Below the pieces are notes generated by a model. The model was not told where the DNA came from, searched no databases, and saw only the letters and a program-made list of their open reading frames with translations. From positions 434,001 through 498,000 of the forward strand of contig NZ_LMCX01000002.1 of NCBI RefSeq assembly GCF_001425665.1: a stretch of 64,000 bases of DNA, read 5' to 3'. The first letter of the stretch is position 1; every line of letters begins with the position of its first letter. This DNA is from Yonghaparkia sp. Root332 (GTDB lineage: Bacteria > Actinomycetota > Actinomycetes > Actinomycetales > Microbacteriaceae). The translations under genes and the position numbers were made by a program. Of this stretch, positions 8,758-17,742 are shown piece by piece.

Positions 8758-9621
8758 ATGCGGCTGGTGACGATTCCGGGGGCGGATGCTCCGCGCACGC
8801 GCTCCGCACTCCTCGTCGCATTCGCCCTCGTGCTGGGTCTGTTCGGCTCACTGATCGCCGCACCGCAGCCCGCGCACGCCGACGAGAGCGGGGTGCTCTT
8901 CTCGCTCCTGAACCAGGCGCGCAACGGCGAGGGCCGTTCCTCGCTCGAGCGCATGGCGGCGCTCGACGCCGTCGCGCTCGAGTGGGCGCAGGCGATGGCC
9001 GCGTCGGGCGCGCTCTCGCACAACCAGTCGCTCGGCAGCCGGATCCCCGGCGGGTGGAGCTTCATCGGGGAGAACGTCGCGCGCGGCTACCCGAGCGGTG
9101 AGGCCATGCACCAGGGCTGGTGGGGCTCCTCCGGCCACCGCGCCAACATGCTCGGCGACTTCACCGACGTCGGAATCGCGTTCCTCTCCGCCGGCGGGTC
9201 GACGTGGGGCGTGCAGGTCTTCGCGCGCTACGGGGCGTCCCTTCCGCCGTACTCGGCGCCCGCACCCGTGCCGGCGCAACCGGCTCCTGCGCCCGCCCCC
9301 GCGCAGCCCGCCCCGGCGCAACCGGCGCCCGCTCCGCCCGCTGCGGCCGCCTCGCCCGACCCGCAGCCGAGCGTCATCGACCCCGAGCCCTCGCGTGCTC
9401 CGACGCTCCTTCCGTCGCCGAGCGCGACGCCCGCCCCGAGCGGCACGCGCGAGCCCTCGCCGAGCGCGGAGCCGAGCGCAAGCCCCGTGTCCGACCCGGA
9501 GGATGCCGCCTCGAGCGGCGCGATGGCGGTCGGACTCATCGCGCTCGCGGTGCTCCTCGCCGCCGCCGCTGCAGCCGCGGTGCTCCTCCTCCTCCGCCGC
9601 CGAGTCGCTGCGCAGTCGTAG
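8758..9621 (+). CDS. secreted CAP-domain (SCP/PR1-like) protein with C-terminal anchor
   Basis: A 287-residue exported protein. A signal peptide (hydrophobic stretch about residues 17-37, ending AHADE) leads into a CAP domain at about 40-160: LLNQARNGEGRSSLER, SGALSHNQSLGSRI, IGENVARGYPSGE and GHRANMLGDFTDVGIAF carry the family's His and Glu positions. A Pro/Ala/Ser-rich linker follows to about 245, then a membrane helix and the basic tail LLLRRRVAAQS, so the protein is probably tethered to the membrane with its CAP domain outside. No LPxTG sorting motif is present. The ATG at 8758 has GAGGGGGC upstream. CAP proteins of bacteria are poorly understood. Confidence 0.85.
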   Translation: MRLVTIPGADAPRTRSALLVAFALVLGLFGSLIAAPQPAHADESGVLFSLLNQARNGEGRSSLERMAALDAVALEWAQAMAASGALSHNQSLGSRIPGGWSFIGENVARGYPSGEAMHQGWWGSSGHRANMLGDFTDVGIAFLSAGGSTWGVQVFARYGASLPPYSAPAPVPAQPAPAPAPAQPAPAQPAPAPPAAAASPDPQPSVIDPEPSRAPTLLPSPSATPAPSGTREPSPSAEPSASPVSDPEDAASSGAMAVGLIALAVLLAAAAAAAVLLLLRRRVAAQS

Positions 9622-9770
9622 CCGCGAGGTCAGCGTCGCGCGGTCGTAGCCCCGGCCGGTGCCGCTGTCAACCGCATCGCCGCACCGTGCCGCGTGCGCG
9701 AGCATTGCTCGCAGGCCGCCCTACCAGGGAGGTCACCGATCCGGAGACGACGGCGTCCAAGGAGGACGAC

Positions 9771-10178
9771 ATGATGCGCACCGTTTCACACCGAGAACCT
9801 TCCACGGGCGTCCGCGCCCTCATCCTCGCGGGCCTGCTCGGCCTGCTCCTCGCCCTGCTGGGCGTCGTGGCGAGCGGCGCGGCGGCCTCGGCCAGCGAGG
9901 GCCCTGCCGGGATCTCGTCGCTCTCGGCCTCGCCCGAGCCGAGCGACGAGCCGAGCGAGGAGGCGAGCGAGGAGCCAGCCGAGGAGGAGCCCGCCGACGA
10001 GCCGTCCGAGGAGGCTCCCGACGAGCCCGTCGATGATGGGGACGACGTCGTCGAGACCGATGACGACGACGGCTTCCCGCTCTGGTCGACCGTGCTGCTC
10101 GTGGTGCTGGGCATCGCGCTCGTGGCCGCTATCGCGTACGCGGCGACGCGCGACCGCGACCGGCGCGATCGCATCTAG
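9771..10178 (+). CDS. acidic membrane protein of unknown function
   Basis: A 135-residue protein with two hydrophobic helices. The first (about residues 17-38, LILAGLLGLLLALLGVVASG) looks like a signal peptide or anchor. It is followed by a stretch of about 60 residues made almost only of Ser, Glu, Asp, Pro and Ala, then a second helix near 103-125 (WSTVLLVVLGIALVAAIAYA) and a basic tail RDRDRRDRI. The predicted topology is an acidic loop outside the cell. A strong AAGGAGG sits just before the first ATG at 9771. No family is recognised. A strong terminator follows 20 bp downstream. Confidence 0.65.
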   Translation: MMRTVSHREPSTGVRALILAGLLGLLLALLGVVASGAAASASEGPAGISSLSASPEPSDEPSEEASEEPAEEEPADEPSEEAPDEPVDDGDDVVETDDDDGFPLWSTVLLVVLGIALVAAIAYAATRDRDRRDRI

Positions 10179-10198
10179 CGGGCATCCGCCCCGAACCG

Positions 10199-10240
10199 AC
10201 GACGCCCGTCGCGCGACCCGCATCGCGCGGCGGGCGTCGT
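10199..10240 (+). terminator. strong hairpin terminator
   Basis: An 18-bp stem (10199-10216 with 10223-10240; one G-U pair) with a 6-nt loop lies 20 bp after the stop of the acidic membrane protein. It has no T-tract but is the most stable short hairpin seen in the first 15 kb. Confidence 0.8.
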
Positions 10241-10275
10241 CCTGTGCAGCGTGCGAACACGCGATCACGATTCAG

Positions 10276-10305
10276 GTCACGAAACGGTAACGGATGGGAT
10301 AGTGT
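10276..10305 (+). promoter_or_regulatory. promoter region of the GDPD gene with a direct repeat
   Basis: GTCAC (10276-10280) and GTAAC (10287-10291) form a direct repeat with 11-bp period, and TAGTGT at 10300-10305 is a likely -10. Direct GTNAC repeats one helical turn apart resemble the site type reported for the actinobacterial envelope regulator MtrA. That assignment is inference. The predicted leader to the ATG at 10355 is about 45 nt. Confidence 0.4.
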
Positions 10306-10354
10306 GGCGGAACCCTGCACCGAGGCAGGCTCCCCGACCCACGGAGCGACGTCG

Positions 10355-11263
10355 ATGACGACAGCGCGAACGCCCGATCGCGGCACTCCTCGGCCGTACT
10401 CCGTGCGGCGGATGACCGTCTCGGCCGCCGCGTCGCTCGCTCTCGTCCTCGTCATGGTCGTCGATCACGACGCGGCCACCGTCCACGCCGCCAACATGTG
10501 GGGCACGCTGCGCGAGCCGGGCCAGCCCGCCTTCATCGCCGGCCACCGCGGCGACCGCGCGAGCGCGCCCGAGAATACGATCCCCGCCATCCAGGCCGCG
10601 CTCGACTCGAGCATGGAGTTCGTCGAGCTCGACGTGCAGAAGACCCTCGACGGCGAGCCGGTGATCATCCACGATGAGACCCTCGAGCGCACGACGACCG
10701 GCACCGGGCTCGTCGCCGAGCGCACGTGGGCCGAGCTTCAGACTCTGGACGCGGGCTCCTGGTACGCGCCGGAGTGGGCGGGCACGCGCATCCCGCACTT
10801 CGACGACTTCGTCGACGTCTTCCAGATCTCGCGCAAGAAGGCGCTCGTCGAGCTCAAGGGCATCTGGACGGAGGACGAGCTCGAGCCGGTCGTGAGCGAG
10901 ATCTACGCCGCCGGCGTGCAGGACAGGATCGTGTTCGCGAGCTTCGAGATCGGCTCGCTGCACCACCTCGCGCGCGCGGCGCCGAACCTGCCGCGCGTCG
11001 TGCTGCGGCACACGCTGCCCGCCGACCCGGTGCGGCTCGCCCACTACTACGGGGCGGCGGCGGTCATGACGCGCCTCGCGGAGGTGCGCGCCCGGCCGGA
11101 GGTCGTCGACGCGATGCACGAGGCGGGCCTGGGCATCATGCTCTACACGCTCAACTCGCAGGAGAGCTGGGGCGAGGCCCTGGCGCACGGCGTCGACGGC
11201 GTCATCACCGATGAGCCCAGCGCCCTCGACGGCTGGCTCGCCGAGACCGCCCCCGGCACATGA
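10355..11263 (+). CDS. secreted glycerophosphodiester phosphodiesterase
   Basis: A 302-residue GDPD-family enzyme, which hydrolyses glycerophosphodiesters to glycerol 3-phosphate and an alcohol. Catalytic signatures are present: GHRGDRASAPENT near residue 65 (the HR and E-N-T elements), MEFVELDVQKTLDG with the E-x-D metal ligands, and PVIIHDETLERTT with the second catalytic His. LYTLNSQESW and GVDGVITDEPSAL complete the TIM barrel. A signal peptide (SAAASLALVLVMVV) is at the N-terminus, so it acts outside the membrane, probably on phospholipid head groups or teichoic acid-type polymers. The ATG at 10355 has GGAG about 9 nt upstream; an in-frame extension to 10244 is possible but would run through the promoter. 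Confidence 0.9.
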   Translation: MTTARTPDRGTPRPYSVRRMTVSAAASLALVLVMVVDHDAATVHAANMWGTLREPGQPAFIAGHRGDRASAPENTIPAIQAALDSSMEFVELDVQKTLDGEPVIIHDETLERTTTGTGLVAERTWAELQTLDAGSWYAPEWAGTRIPHFDDFVDVFQISRKKALVELKGIWTEDELEPVVSEIYAAGVQDRIVFASFEIGSLHHLARAAPNLPRVVLRHTLPADPVRLAHYYGAAAVMTRLAEVRARPEVVDAMHEAGLGIMLYTLNSQESWGEALAHGVDGVITDEPSALDGWLAETAPGT

Positions 11264-11277
11264 GCGTCGTTCGGCGC

Positions 11278-11283
11278 TAGCGT
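11278..11283 (+). promoter_or_regulatory. -10 element of a leaderless promoter (DUF2207 gene)
   Basis: TAGCGT lies 6 nt before the ATG at 11290 and overlaps the short gap after the GDPD stop. No ribosome-binding site is present. Confidence 0.6.
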
Positions 11284-11289
11284 CATCGC

Positions 11290-13077
11290 ATGCGCGCTCT
11301 CGCCCTCCTCGCCGCGGTGCTCGTGACGGCGATGCTCGGGTCGCCGCCCGCGGTCGCCGCACCGCTCGCGGCGAGCGTCGACGACTTCACCTTCGACTCC
11401 TTCGACGTCGAGTATCGGCTCGGAGTCGATGACGAGGGCAGAGCCGAGCTCACCACCGTGGAGACCTTCGTCGCGCGGTTCCCCGAGTTCGACCAGAACC
11501 GCGGGATCCGCCGCTCGCTGCCCGCCCAGTACCAGGGGCGCACGACCGCGCTCGAGGTCGTGAGCGTGACCGACGAGAACGGCATCGGGCGGCCCTACTC
11601 GGTCGAGGAGGACTCCGGCGTCGTCGACGTCATCGCCGCCGTGCCGGAGGGGCGGTACGTGCGCGGCCTGCAGACGTACGTCATCACCTACACGCAGCGC
11701 GACGTCGTCGACGCTTTCGACGACACCGGCGCCGAGGAGTTCTACTGGAACCTCACGGGCACCGACTGGGCGCAGCCGTTCGCGCAGGTCCGCGGCCGCG
11801 TCGTGCTGGAGGACGGCCTCGCCGACGCGCTCATCCCCGGCGCGCTCGCCTGCTATCGCGGCGACGCCGGCTCGACCGAGACGTGCCCGATCGAGCGCGA
11901 GGGGGAGGTCGTGTCGGTGCAGGCCGACGGGCTCCTGCCGTACCAGACGGCGACGATCGCGCTCGGCTTCGAGCCCGGCACCTTCCGGCTGTTCGACCGC
12001 TCGTACCTCGCGAGCCCCGCCGCGTGGGTGCAGCTGGTCGCGCTGCTGGCGCTTCTCGCGATCGCCGTCCGGTCCCTCGTCCTGCGCGCCACGCGGTACC
12101 GAGATGCGACGGGCCGCCCCGTCCTCGTCGCCGAGTACCTGCCCCCGAAGGGCGTCACGCTGCTCGAGGGCGCGGGGCTCGTCCGCCGCCAGAGCCGCGC
12201 AGTCGCGAGCCAGCTGATCGACCTCGCGGTGCGACGCGCGATCACCGTCATCGAGGTGGATGCGCGGTTCTCCCTGCGCTCGCAGTGGCGGCTGCGGCTC
12301 GAGTCGGCCGCGGGGCTGGCCGATCGGGAGTCGCAGCTCCTCGCCGCATTCTTCGGGCCCGCCCTCGCCCCTGGCTCCGAGCGCACGCTGAAGAACTCCG
12401 ACACGACCGTCGGCAGCCGGATCGCCGCTCTCGTCGCGACGATCGGATCCGATGCACGATCGCGCGGATGGCGCACGACGATCCCGCCGAGGCACTCCGC
12501 GGGGCTCCCCGCGCTCGGGCTCGCCGCCGTCATCACGGCGTTCGTGACCGGGATCCTCGTCAGCGACGAGGGCAGGGGCGGGGCGCTCCCCGGCGTCCTC
12601 ATCGCCGTCGCGATCGGCCTCCTCATCGTCACGGGCGTGTGCCTGTGGCGCTCGCCGCTGACGGCGTCGGGCGCCGAGCTCCGCGATCACATCCGCGGTC
12701 TCGAGCAGTACATCGAGCTCGCCGAGGCCGACCGGATGCGCGTGCTCCAGTCGCCGGAGGGCGCCCTGCGCGACCGGGTCGACGTGCAGGACCGCGACGA
12801 GGCGCTGCGGCTGACGGAGCGCCTCCTGCCCTGGGCCGTGCTGCTCGGCCACGAGAAGGAGTGGGCGGAGCTGCTCGGCCGCTTCTACGACGAGCAGCAT
12901 CAGCCCTCGTGGTACTCGGGGCGGTCGGCGTTCTCGGCCGCCGCGTTCTCCTCCGGCATCAGCACGGTGTCCTCCCGCGTGTCGTCGAGCTACTCGGGCA
13001 CGAGCTCGTCGGGCGGCTCGAGCGGCGGCGGCTCCTCCGGCGGCGGCGGAGGAGGGGGAGGCGGCGGCGGGGTCTGA
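11290..13077 (+). CDS. DUF2207 domain membrane protein
   Basis: A 595-residue envelope protein. After a signal peptide (residues 1-~25) an extracellular beta-rich domain begins at DFTFDSFDVEYRL, the typical opening of DUF2207, and runs to about 230. A membrane helix (WVQLVALLALLAIAVRSLVL) leads into a cytosolic part with VLVAEYLPPKGVTLLEGAGL, also characteristic of the family. Two more helices near 410-450 precede a second cytosolic segment with ALLLGHEKEWAELLGR-like sequence. The C-terminus is a Ser/Gly run ending in nine Gly and Val. The function of DUF2207 proteins is not established. The start is set by the TAGCGT hexamer. Confidence 0.9.
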   Translation: MRALALLAAVLVTAMLGSPPAVAAPLAASVDDFTFDSFDVEYRLGVDDEGRAELTTVETFVARFPEFDQNRGIRRSLPAQYQGRTTALEVVSVTDENGIGRPYSVEEDSGVVDVIAAVPEGRYVRGLQTYVITYTQRDVVDAFDDTGAEEFYWNLTGTDWAQPFAQVRGRVVLEDGLADALIPGALACYRGDAGSTETCPIEREGEVVSVQADGLLPYQTATIALGFEPGTFRLFDRSYLASPAAWVQLVALLALLAIAVRSLVLRATRYRDATGRPVLVAEYLPPKGVTLLEGAGLVRRQSRAVASQLIDLAVRRAITVIEVDARFSLRSQWRLRLESAAGLADRESQLLAAFFGPALAPGSERTLKNSDTTVGSRIAALVATIGSDARSRGWRTTIPPRHSAGLPALGLAAVITAFVTGILVSDEGRGGALPGVLIAVAIGLLIVTGVCLWRSPLTASGAELRDHIRGLEQYIELAEADRMRVLQSPEGALRDRVDVQDRDEALRLTERLLPWAVLLGHEKEWAELLGRFYDEQHQPSWYSGRSAFSAAAFSSGISTVSSRVSSSYSGTSSSGGSSGGGSSGGGGGGGGGGGV

Positions 13078-13155
13078 GCCGCGCGGCCGCGGCCGCATCC
13101 ACCCGTCTGTCGGGGTTTTCTCAGAATGGTGCCTGCGTTGCGCCGTCGGGAGGCG

Positions 13156-13373
13156 TAGACTGCTCTCAGCTTCCCGAGCCCACCGCGTCGTTCTCGACCG
13201 GGTCAGGGCGCGGAGGCACCGGCCCCGAGCACACCGGCGGGGCCACTGCACACCGGTTCATCACGGGTGCCGATGGCGGTTCCGCAGACGGATGCTCCTT
13301 CGAGGTCCGGATGCCCCGCCCACGCACCACAGCATCCCCGCGGTCCTCGTGCCGCGCGTTCCCGAGGAGGGGC
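13156..13373 (+). promoter_or_regulatory. structured 5' leader of the SNF2 helicase gene
   Basis: The 296-bp gap 13078-13373 has no convincing ORF on the gene strand. TAGACT at 13156-13161 is a possible -10, which would give a leader of about 205 nt. Within it GGCACC (13215-13220) pairs with GGTGCC (13266-13271), enclosing a 7-bp stem (13221-13227 with 13238-13244). ATGCCCC (13311-13317) is the exact complement of GGGGCAT (13369-13375), which covers the end of the ribosome-binding site and two bases of the start codon. No known riboswitch class is recognised. Confidence 0.4.
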
Positions 13374-15502
13374 ATGGCCCAGTCCGGCCAGCGTGTCAAG
13401 TCGTCCCAGCGCAAGGGCGGTTCACCGACCCGTCGCCGTCGCCCGCTCGACGAGCAGGGCATCATCCCGATCCTCGCCCGCGCGGTGCGCGAGGTGGAGA
13501 ACGCCGCCGAGCGCGGCGGCAAGGTGAGCCCGTCGAACCGCACCAAGTTCCAGGTCGCCGCCCTGCTCGTGCGCGAGGAGCGCGCGCGCGTCAAGGAGGA
13601 CCGCGAGGTGCCCGAGGGCGAGCGCGCCGAGGTGCTCAAGCGTCTCGACGGCCTCGCCGGCATCATGGCGAAGACGGCCGCGCGCGACACGACGCTCATC
13701 CAGCTTCTCGCGCCCGAGGCCAAGGTGTCGGACGCCGCCAAGCTCATGCGTCGCGACATGCTGCTGGCCTCCGGGGCCGAGCTCGAGCCGGACGACCTCA
13801 TCATCATCACCGAGCCCGCACCGGTGAAGCCGGAGGTCGCGAAGCAGGTGCTGCCGACGTCGGTGAAGCGCGCGCAGCTCGCGAACCCCTTCCTCGCCCC
13901 CGACTTCTCGGCCCTCGCGGCGCTGCCGAAGCCGCAGACGGCGCGCCTGTCGAACTGGGAGCTCATCGAACCGCTGTTCCGGTCGTTCGAGTACGGCGCG
14001 GGCGGTCAGGCCGCGTCGATGGATCTGCCGGAGGCGGGCTCGCTCGTGACTCCGGGCGGCATGGAGCTCATGCGTCACCAGGCGCGGCTCATCGAGGCGG
14101 TGCGCGCGGGTCACCGCTCGTTCCTGCTCGCGGACGAGCCGGGCCTCGGCAAGACGGCGCAGGCGCTCATGGCGGCGAACGTCGCGCAGGCGTTCCCGCT
14201 CTTGGTCGTGGTGCCGAACGTCGTGAAGACGAACTGGGCGCGTGAGGTGCAGCGCTGGATCCCGCAGCGCTCGTCGACGGTCGTCCACGGCGACGGCGAC
14301 GACCTCGACGCGTTCGCCGACGTCATCATCGTCAACTACGAGATCCTCGACCGTCACGTCGGCTGGCTCGGCCGGTTCGGCTTCAAGGGCATGGTCGTCG
14401 ACGAGGCGCACTTCATCAAGAACGCGACCTCGCAGCGCTCGCGCCACGTGCAGGCTCTCGCGACGAGCATCCGCGCGGTCACGCCGAAGGCGCTCATGAT
14501 GGCGCTCACGGGCACGCCGCTCATCAACCAGATCGAGGATTTCCGGATGATCTGGAAGTTCCTGGGCTGGATCGACGACAAGAAGCCGCTGGGCGAGCTC
14601 ATGGTGAAACTGGAGGAGACGGGCCTCACACCCGTCGACCCGGGCTTCTTCGCCGAGGCGCGTCGCTGCGTCATCGATATGGGCATCGTGCGGCGCAAGA
14701 AGGTGGATGTCGCCTCCGACATCCCCGCTCGCCGCATCGCCGACATCCCGGTCGAGCTCGATGACGAGTACGGTCGCTCGATCCGCGACTCCGAGCGCGC
14801 GCTCATCGCCCGTCTCGTGGAGCGCTACCGCCGAGTGGCGGCGGCGCGCGAGGTGCCTCCGGTCGGCGTCGACGCCGAGCTCGTGCGCCTCGTCGCGCAG
14901 TCGGAGCTCGAGGAGTCGAAGGGCTCGACCAACGGCGACAACGTGTTCACGCTCGTGCGCCGCATCGGCACGGCGAAGGCGGTGCTCGCGGCCGACTACA
15001 CGGCGCAGCTGGCGCGCAACGTCGGCAAGGTCGTGTTCTTCGCCAAGCACATCGATGTCATGGATGCCGCCGAGGCGCACTTCGCGTCGGCGGGGCTGAA
15101 GTCGGTGAGCGTGCGCGGCGATCAGTCGACGAAGGCGCGTCAGGAGGCGATCGACGCGTTCACGAACGATGAGGATGTCGCGGTCATCGTCTGCTCGCTG
15201 TCGGCGGCGGGCGTGGGGCTGAACCTTCAGGCGGCGTCCAACGTCGTCCTCGCGGAGCTCTCGTGGACCTCGGCCGAGCAGACGCAGGCGATCGACCGCG
15301 TGCACCGCATCGGTCAGGAGCTGCCCGTCACCGCCTGGCGCATCCTCGCGGCGCAGACGATCGACGCGCGCATCGCCGACCTCATCGACTCGAAGGCGGG
15401 CCTCGCGGCGCGCGCGCTCGACGGATCGGACGAGGTGCTCTCGCAGGAGGGCACGGTGCAGCTGCAGGCGCTCATCGCGATGCTGACGGAGGCGCTGAGC
15501 CG

Positions 15503-15506
<4 letters not shown>
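13374..15506 (+). CDS. SNF2-family DEAD/DEAH helicase
   Basis: A 710-residue SNF2/SWI2-type ATPase that translocates on DNA. The first ~185 residues are basic and unassigned (MAQSGQRVKSSQRKGGSPT...). The helicase core follows: Walker A ADEPGLGKTAQAL with K260, DEAH at 343-346 in MVVDEAHFIKN, motif III LTGTPL, and the second lobe with SAAGVGLNLQAASNV and ELSWTSAEQTQAIDRVHRIGQ (motifs V-VI). It resembles SMARCAL1/ZRANB3-like annealing helicases in layout but lacks a visible HNH or HARP domain. The start is the ATG at 13374 after GAGGAGGGG; longer in-frame extensions cover the leader. Its TAG stop shares CTAG with the convergent AbiEi-like gene. Confidence 0.9.
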
Positions 15507-16180
<674 letters not shown>

Positions 16181-16238
16181 GCCTCTTCGGCCGGTGCGCT
16201 GACGCGAGGGCCTGCGGAAACAGCAATCCCGCGCGCCG

Positions 16239-16297
16239 CACTCACGATGTGGAGGAGTGACGAAAACGGATTACGTCACTCCTCCACATCGTGAGTG
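16239..16297. repeat. 24-bp perfect inverted repeat
   Basis: The arm at 16239-16262 is perfectly complementary to 16274-16297, with an 11-nt AT-rich loop (AAAACGGATTA). It lies in the 166-bp gap between the end of the maltokinase gene (stop at 16347, minus strand) and the start of the AbiEi-like gene. It could be a bidirectional terminator for the maltokinase or a REP/MITE-like palindromic element; no T-tract is seen. Confidence 0.8.
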
Positions 16298-16346
16298 TGC
16301 CGAAGTCGACGGTCGTGTGCGGGCGCTCAGGTGAACGCGCGCAGGC

Positions 16347-17672
16347 TCAGGCGGGGCGGGCGCTTGCTCGGTCCGAGCTGACGAGGTGCTCGACCGCCGC
16401 GAGCGGGATCGGCAGCCACGTGGGGCGGTTGCGCGCCTCGTACATCGCCTCGTAGACGGCCTTGTCGAGCTCGAACGCGTCGAGGAGGGCGCGGTGGGCT
16501 CGGAGATCCGTGCCGGACTGGGCGATGTACCCGTCGAGGAAGGCCCGGCGGCAGCGGTGCGCCCACTCGGGGTCGACGGCGTCGCGAGCCGCGGCATCCG
16601 CCGCGGTGTTGCGACGCGCGCCCACGACGTAATCGAACGAGCGCAGCATCCCAGCCACGTCGCGCAGTGGCGAGTCGACCCGGTTGCGCTCGTCGAGCGG
16701 GCGCAGCGGCTCGCCCTCGAAGTCGACGAGCACCCACTCGCCCGTCGAGCGACGCAGCGCCTGCCCGAGATGGAAATCGCCGTGGATGCGCTGCAGCTGC
16801 GGCCACGGCGCATCCTGCGCCGCGTCGTACACCGCCTCGATCGCAGGGCGCAGCGCGCGCAGCGCCGGCACATCGGAGGTCGCGACCGACAGCCGGTGGT
16901 GCCAGTTCGCCACGAAGCCCACGATGTCGCCGAGGGTCGCATCGCGCGTCGGCATCGCCTCCGCGAGCCCCGTGTGCACCTCCGCGGTCGTGCGGCCCAG
17001 GCGCTCCGCCTCGGCGCTGAAATCCTCGCCCGCGGCGGCCGACGCGAGCGCGAGCTCCCACCCGTCGGTCGCATCGGTCACGAACTCCTGCGCGAACGCC
17101 AGATGCCCCATCGCCGTGCGATCGCCGTGGTACGGGTCGTTCCAGTAGCCCGTGATCGAGCCGAGCATGCGCGGCACCTGCCGGTACCCGCGCGACGTGA
17201 GCGCCGACGGCAGGGTCACGTCCGGGTTCTCGCCCGTGTGCACGAGCCGGAAGACCTTCGCCACGAGCGGCGCCTCGCCGCCCTGGTCGAAGATGATCGA
17301 CGTGTTCGACTGCTCGCCGCCGTGCACGCGCGCGCGACGATCGCTGCGGTGGATGTGCATGCGCTTCAGCAGCGCCGAGGTGTACGCGGGGTCGTACGCG
17401 CCGTCGAAGAGGTAGTCGTCGTCCGAGTCGCGGCCGATCAGGTGAGGCCCAGCGCCCTTCGGGATCGTCCTCCGGGCGACGAGCGGCACGTGATAGAGCG
17501 AGGGCGGGTTGTTCGCCAGGTCGCGAAGGATGAGCACGATCACGCGAGCCTCGGGCTCATCGGTCGGCCAGACCTCGCGTGTCACCTCGACGAGGTTCGG
17601 AACGCGGCCCTTGCCGGCGTACCAGCGCTGCCGGGTCATCCAGTCGGTCAGGCACTCCAGACTGCTGCTCAT
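16347..17672 (-). CDS. maltokinase-like phosphotransferase
   Basis: A 441-residue APH-like kinase matching Mak/Pep2, which phosphorylates maltose to maltose 1-phosphate for the GlgE alpha-glucan pathway. The N-terminal cap has TRQRWYAGKG near residue 14, a hallmark of the family. GEQSNTSIIFDQG is the nucleotide-binding glycine loop, LQRIHGDFHLGQAL the catalytic loop with its Asp, and WVLVDFEGEPLRPL the metal-binding DFE. treS and glgE are not in the window, so it stands alone. The ATG at 17672 is preferred to the GTG at 17681 because the TAGGGT hexamer lies 7 nt before it and would overlap the GTG. A 24-bp palindrome follows the stop. Confidence 0.88.
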   Translation of the reverse strand: MSSSLECLTDWMTRQRWYAGKGRVPNLVEVTREVWPTDEPEARVIVLILRDLANNPPSLYHVPLVARRTIPKGAGPHLIGRDSDDDYLFDGAYDPAYTSALLKRMHIHRSDRRARVHGGEQSNTSIIFDQGGEAPLVAKVFRLVHTGENPDVTLPSALTSRGYRQVPRMLGSITGYWNDPYHGDRTAMGHLAFAQEFVTDATDGWELALASAAAGEDFSAEAERLGRTTAEVHTGLAEAMPTRDATLGDIVGFVANWHHRLSVATSDVPALRALRPAIEAVYDAAQDAPWPQLQRIHGDFHLGQALRRSTGEWVLVDFEGEPLRPLDERNRVDSPLRDVAGMLRSFDYVVGARRNTAADAAARDAVDPEWAHRCRRAFLDGYIAQSGTDLRAHRALLDAFELDKAVYEAMYEARNRPTWLPIPLAAVEHLVSSDRASARPA

Positions 17673-17679
17673 ATCCGCC

Positions 17680-17685
17680 ACCCTA
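17680..17685 (-). promoter_or_regulatory. -10 element of a leaderless promoter (maltokinase)
   Basis: TAGGGT on the minus strand, 7 nt before the ATG at 17672. It overlaps the alternative upstream GTG and so argues for the shorter protein. Confidence 0.55.
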
Positions 17686-17742
17686 CGCGCGTGGGCTCCG
17701 GGACGGCGAGGAACGTCCCGAGGACTCCCAGGCCCGGCCGGC

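Noticed and set aside
6219-9065. 948-codon open frame on the minus strand across the kinase and SDR genes
   Set aside because: It is antisense to clearly identified genes, Arg/Ala/Gly/His-rich and without motifs. Long antisense frames are expected at this GC content.
11883-13373. In-frame upstream extension of the SNF2 helicase by about 500 codons
   Set aside because: It overlaps the DUF2207 gene in another frame and has Arg/Pro-rich shadow composition. The ATG at 13374 has a proper GAGGAGGGG site.
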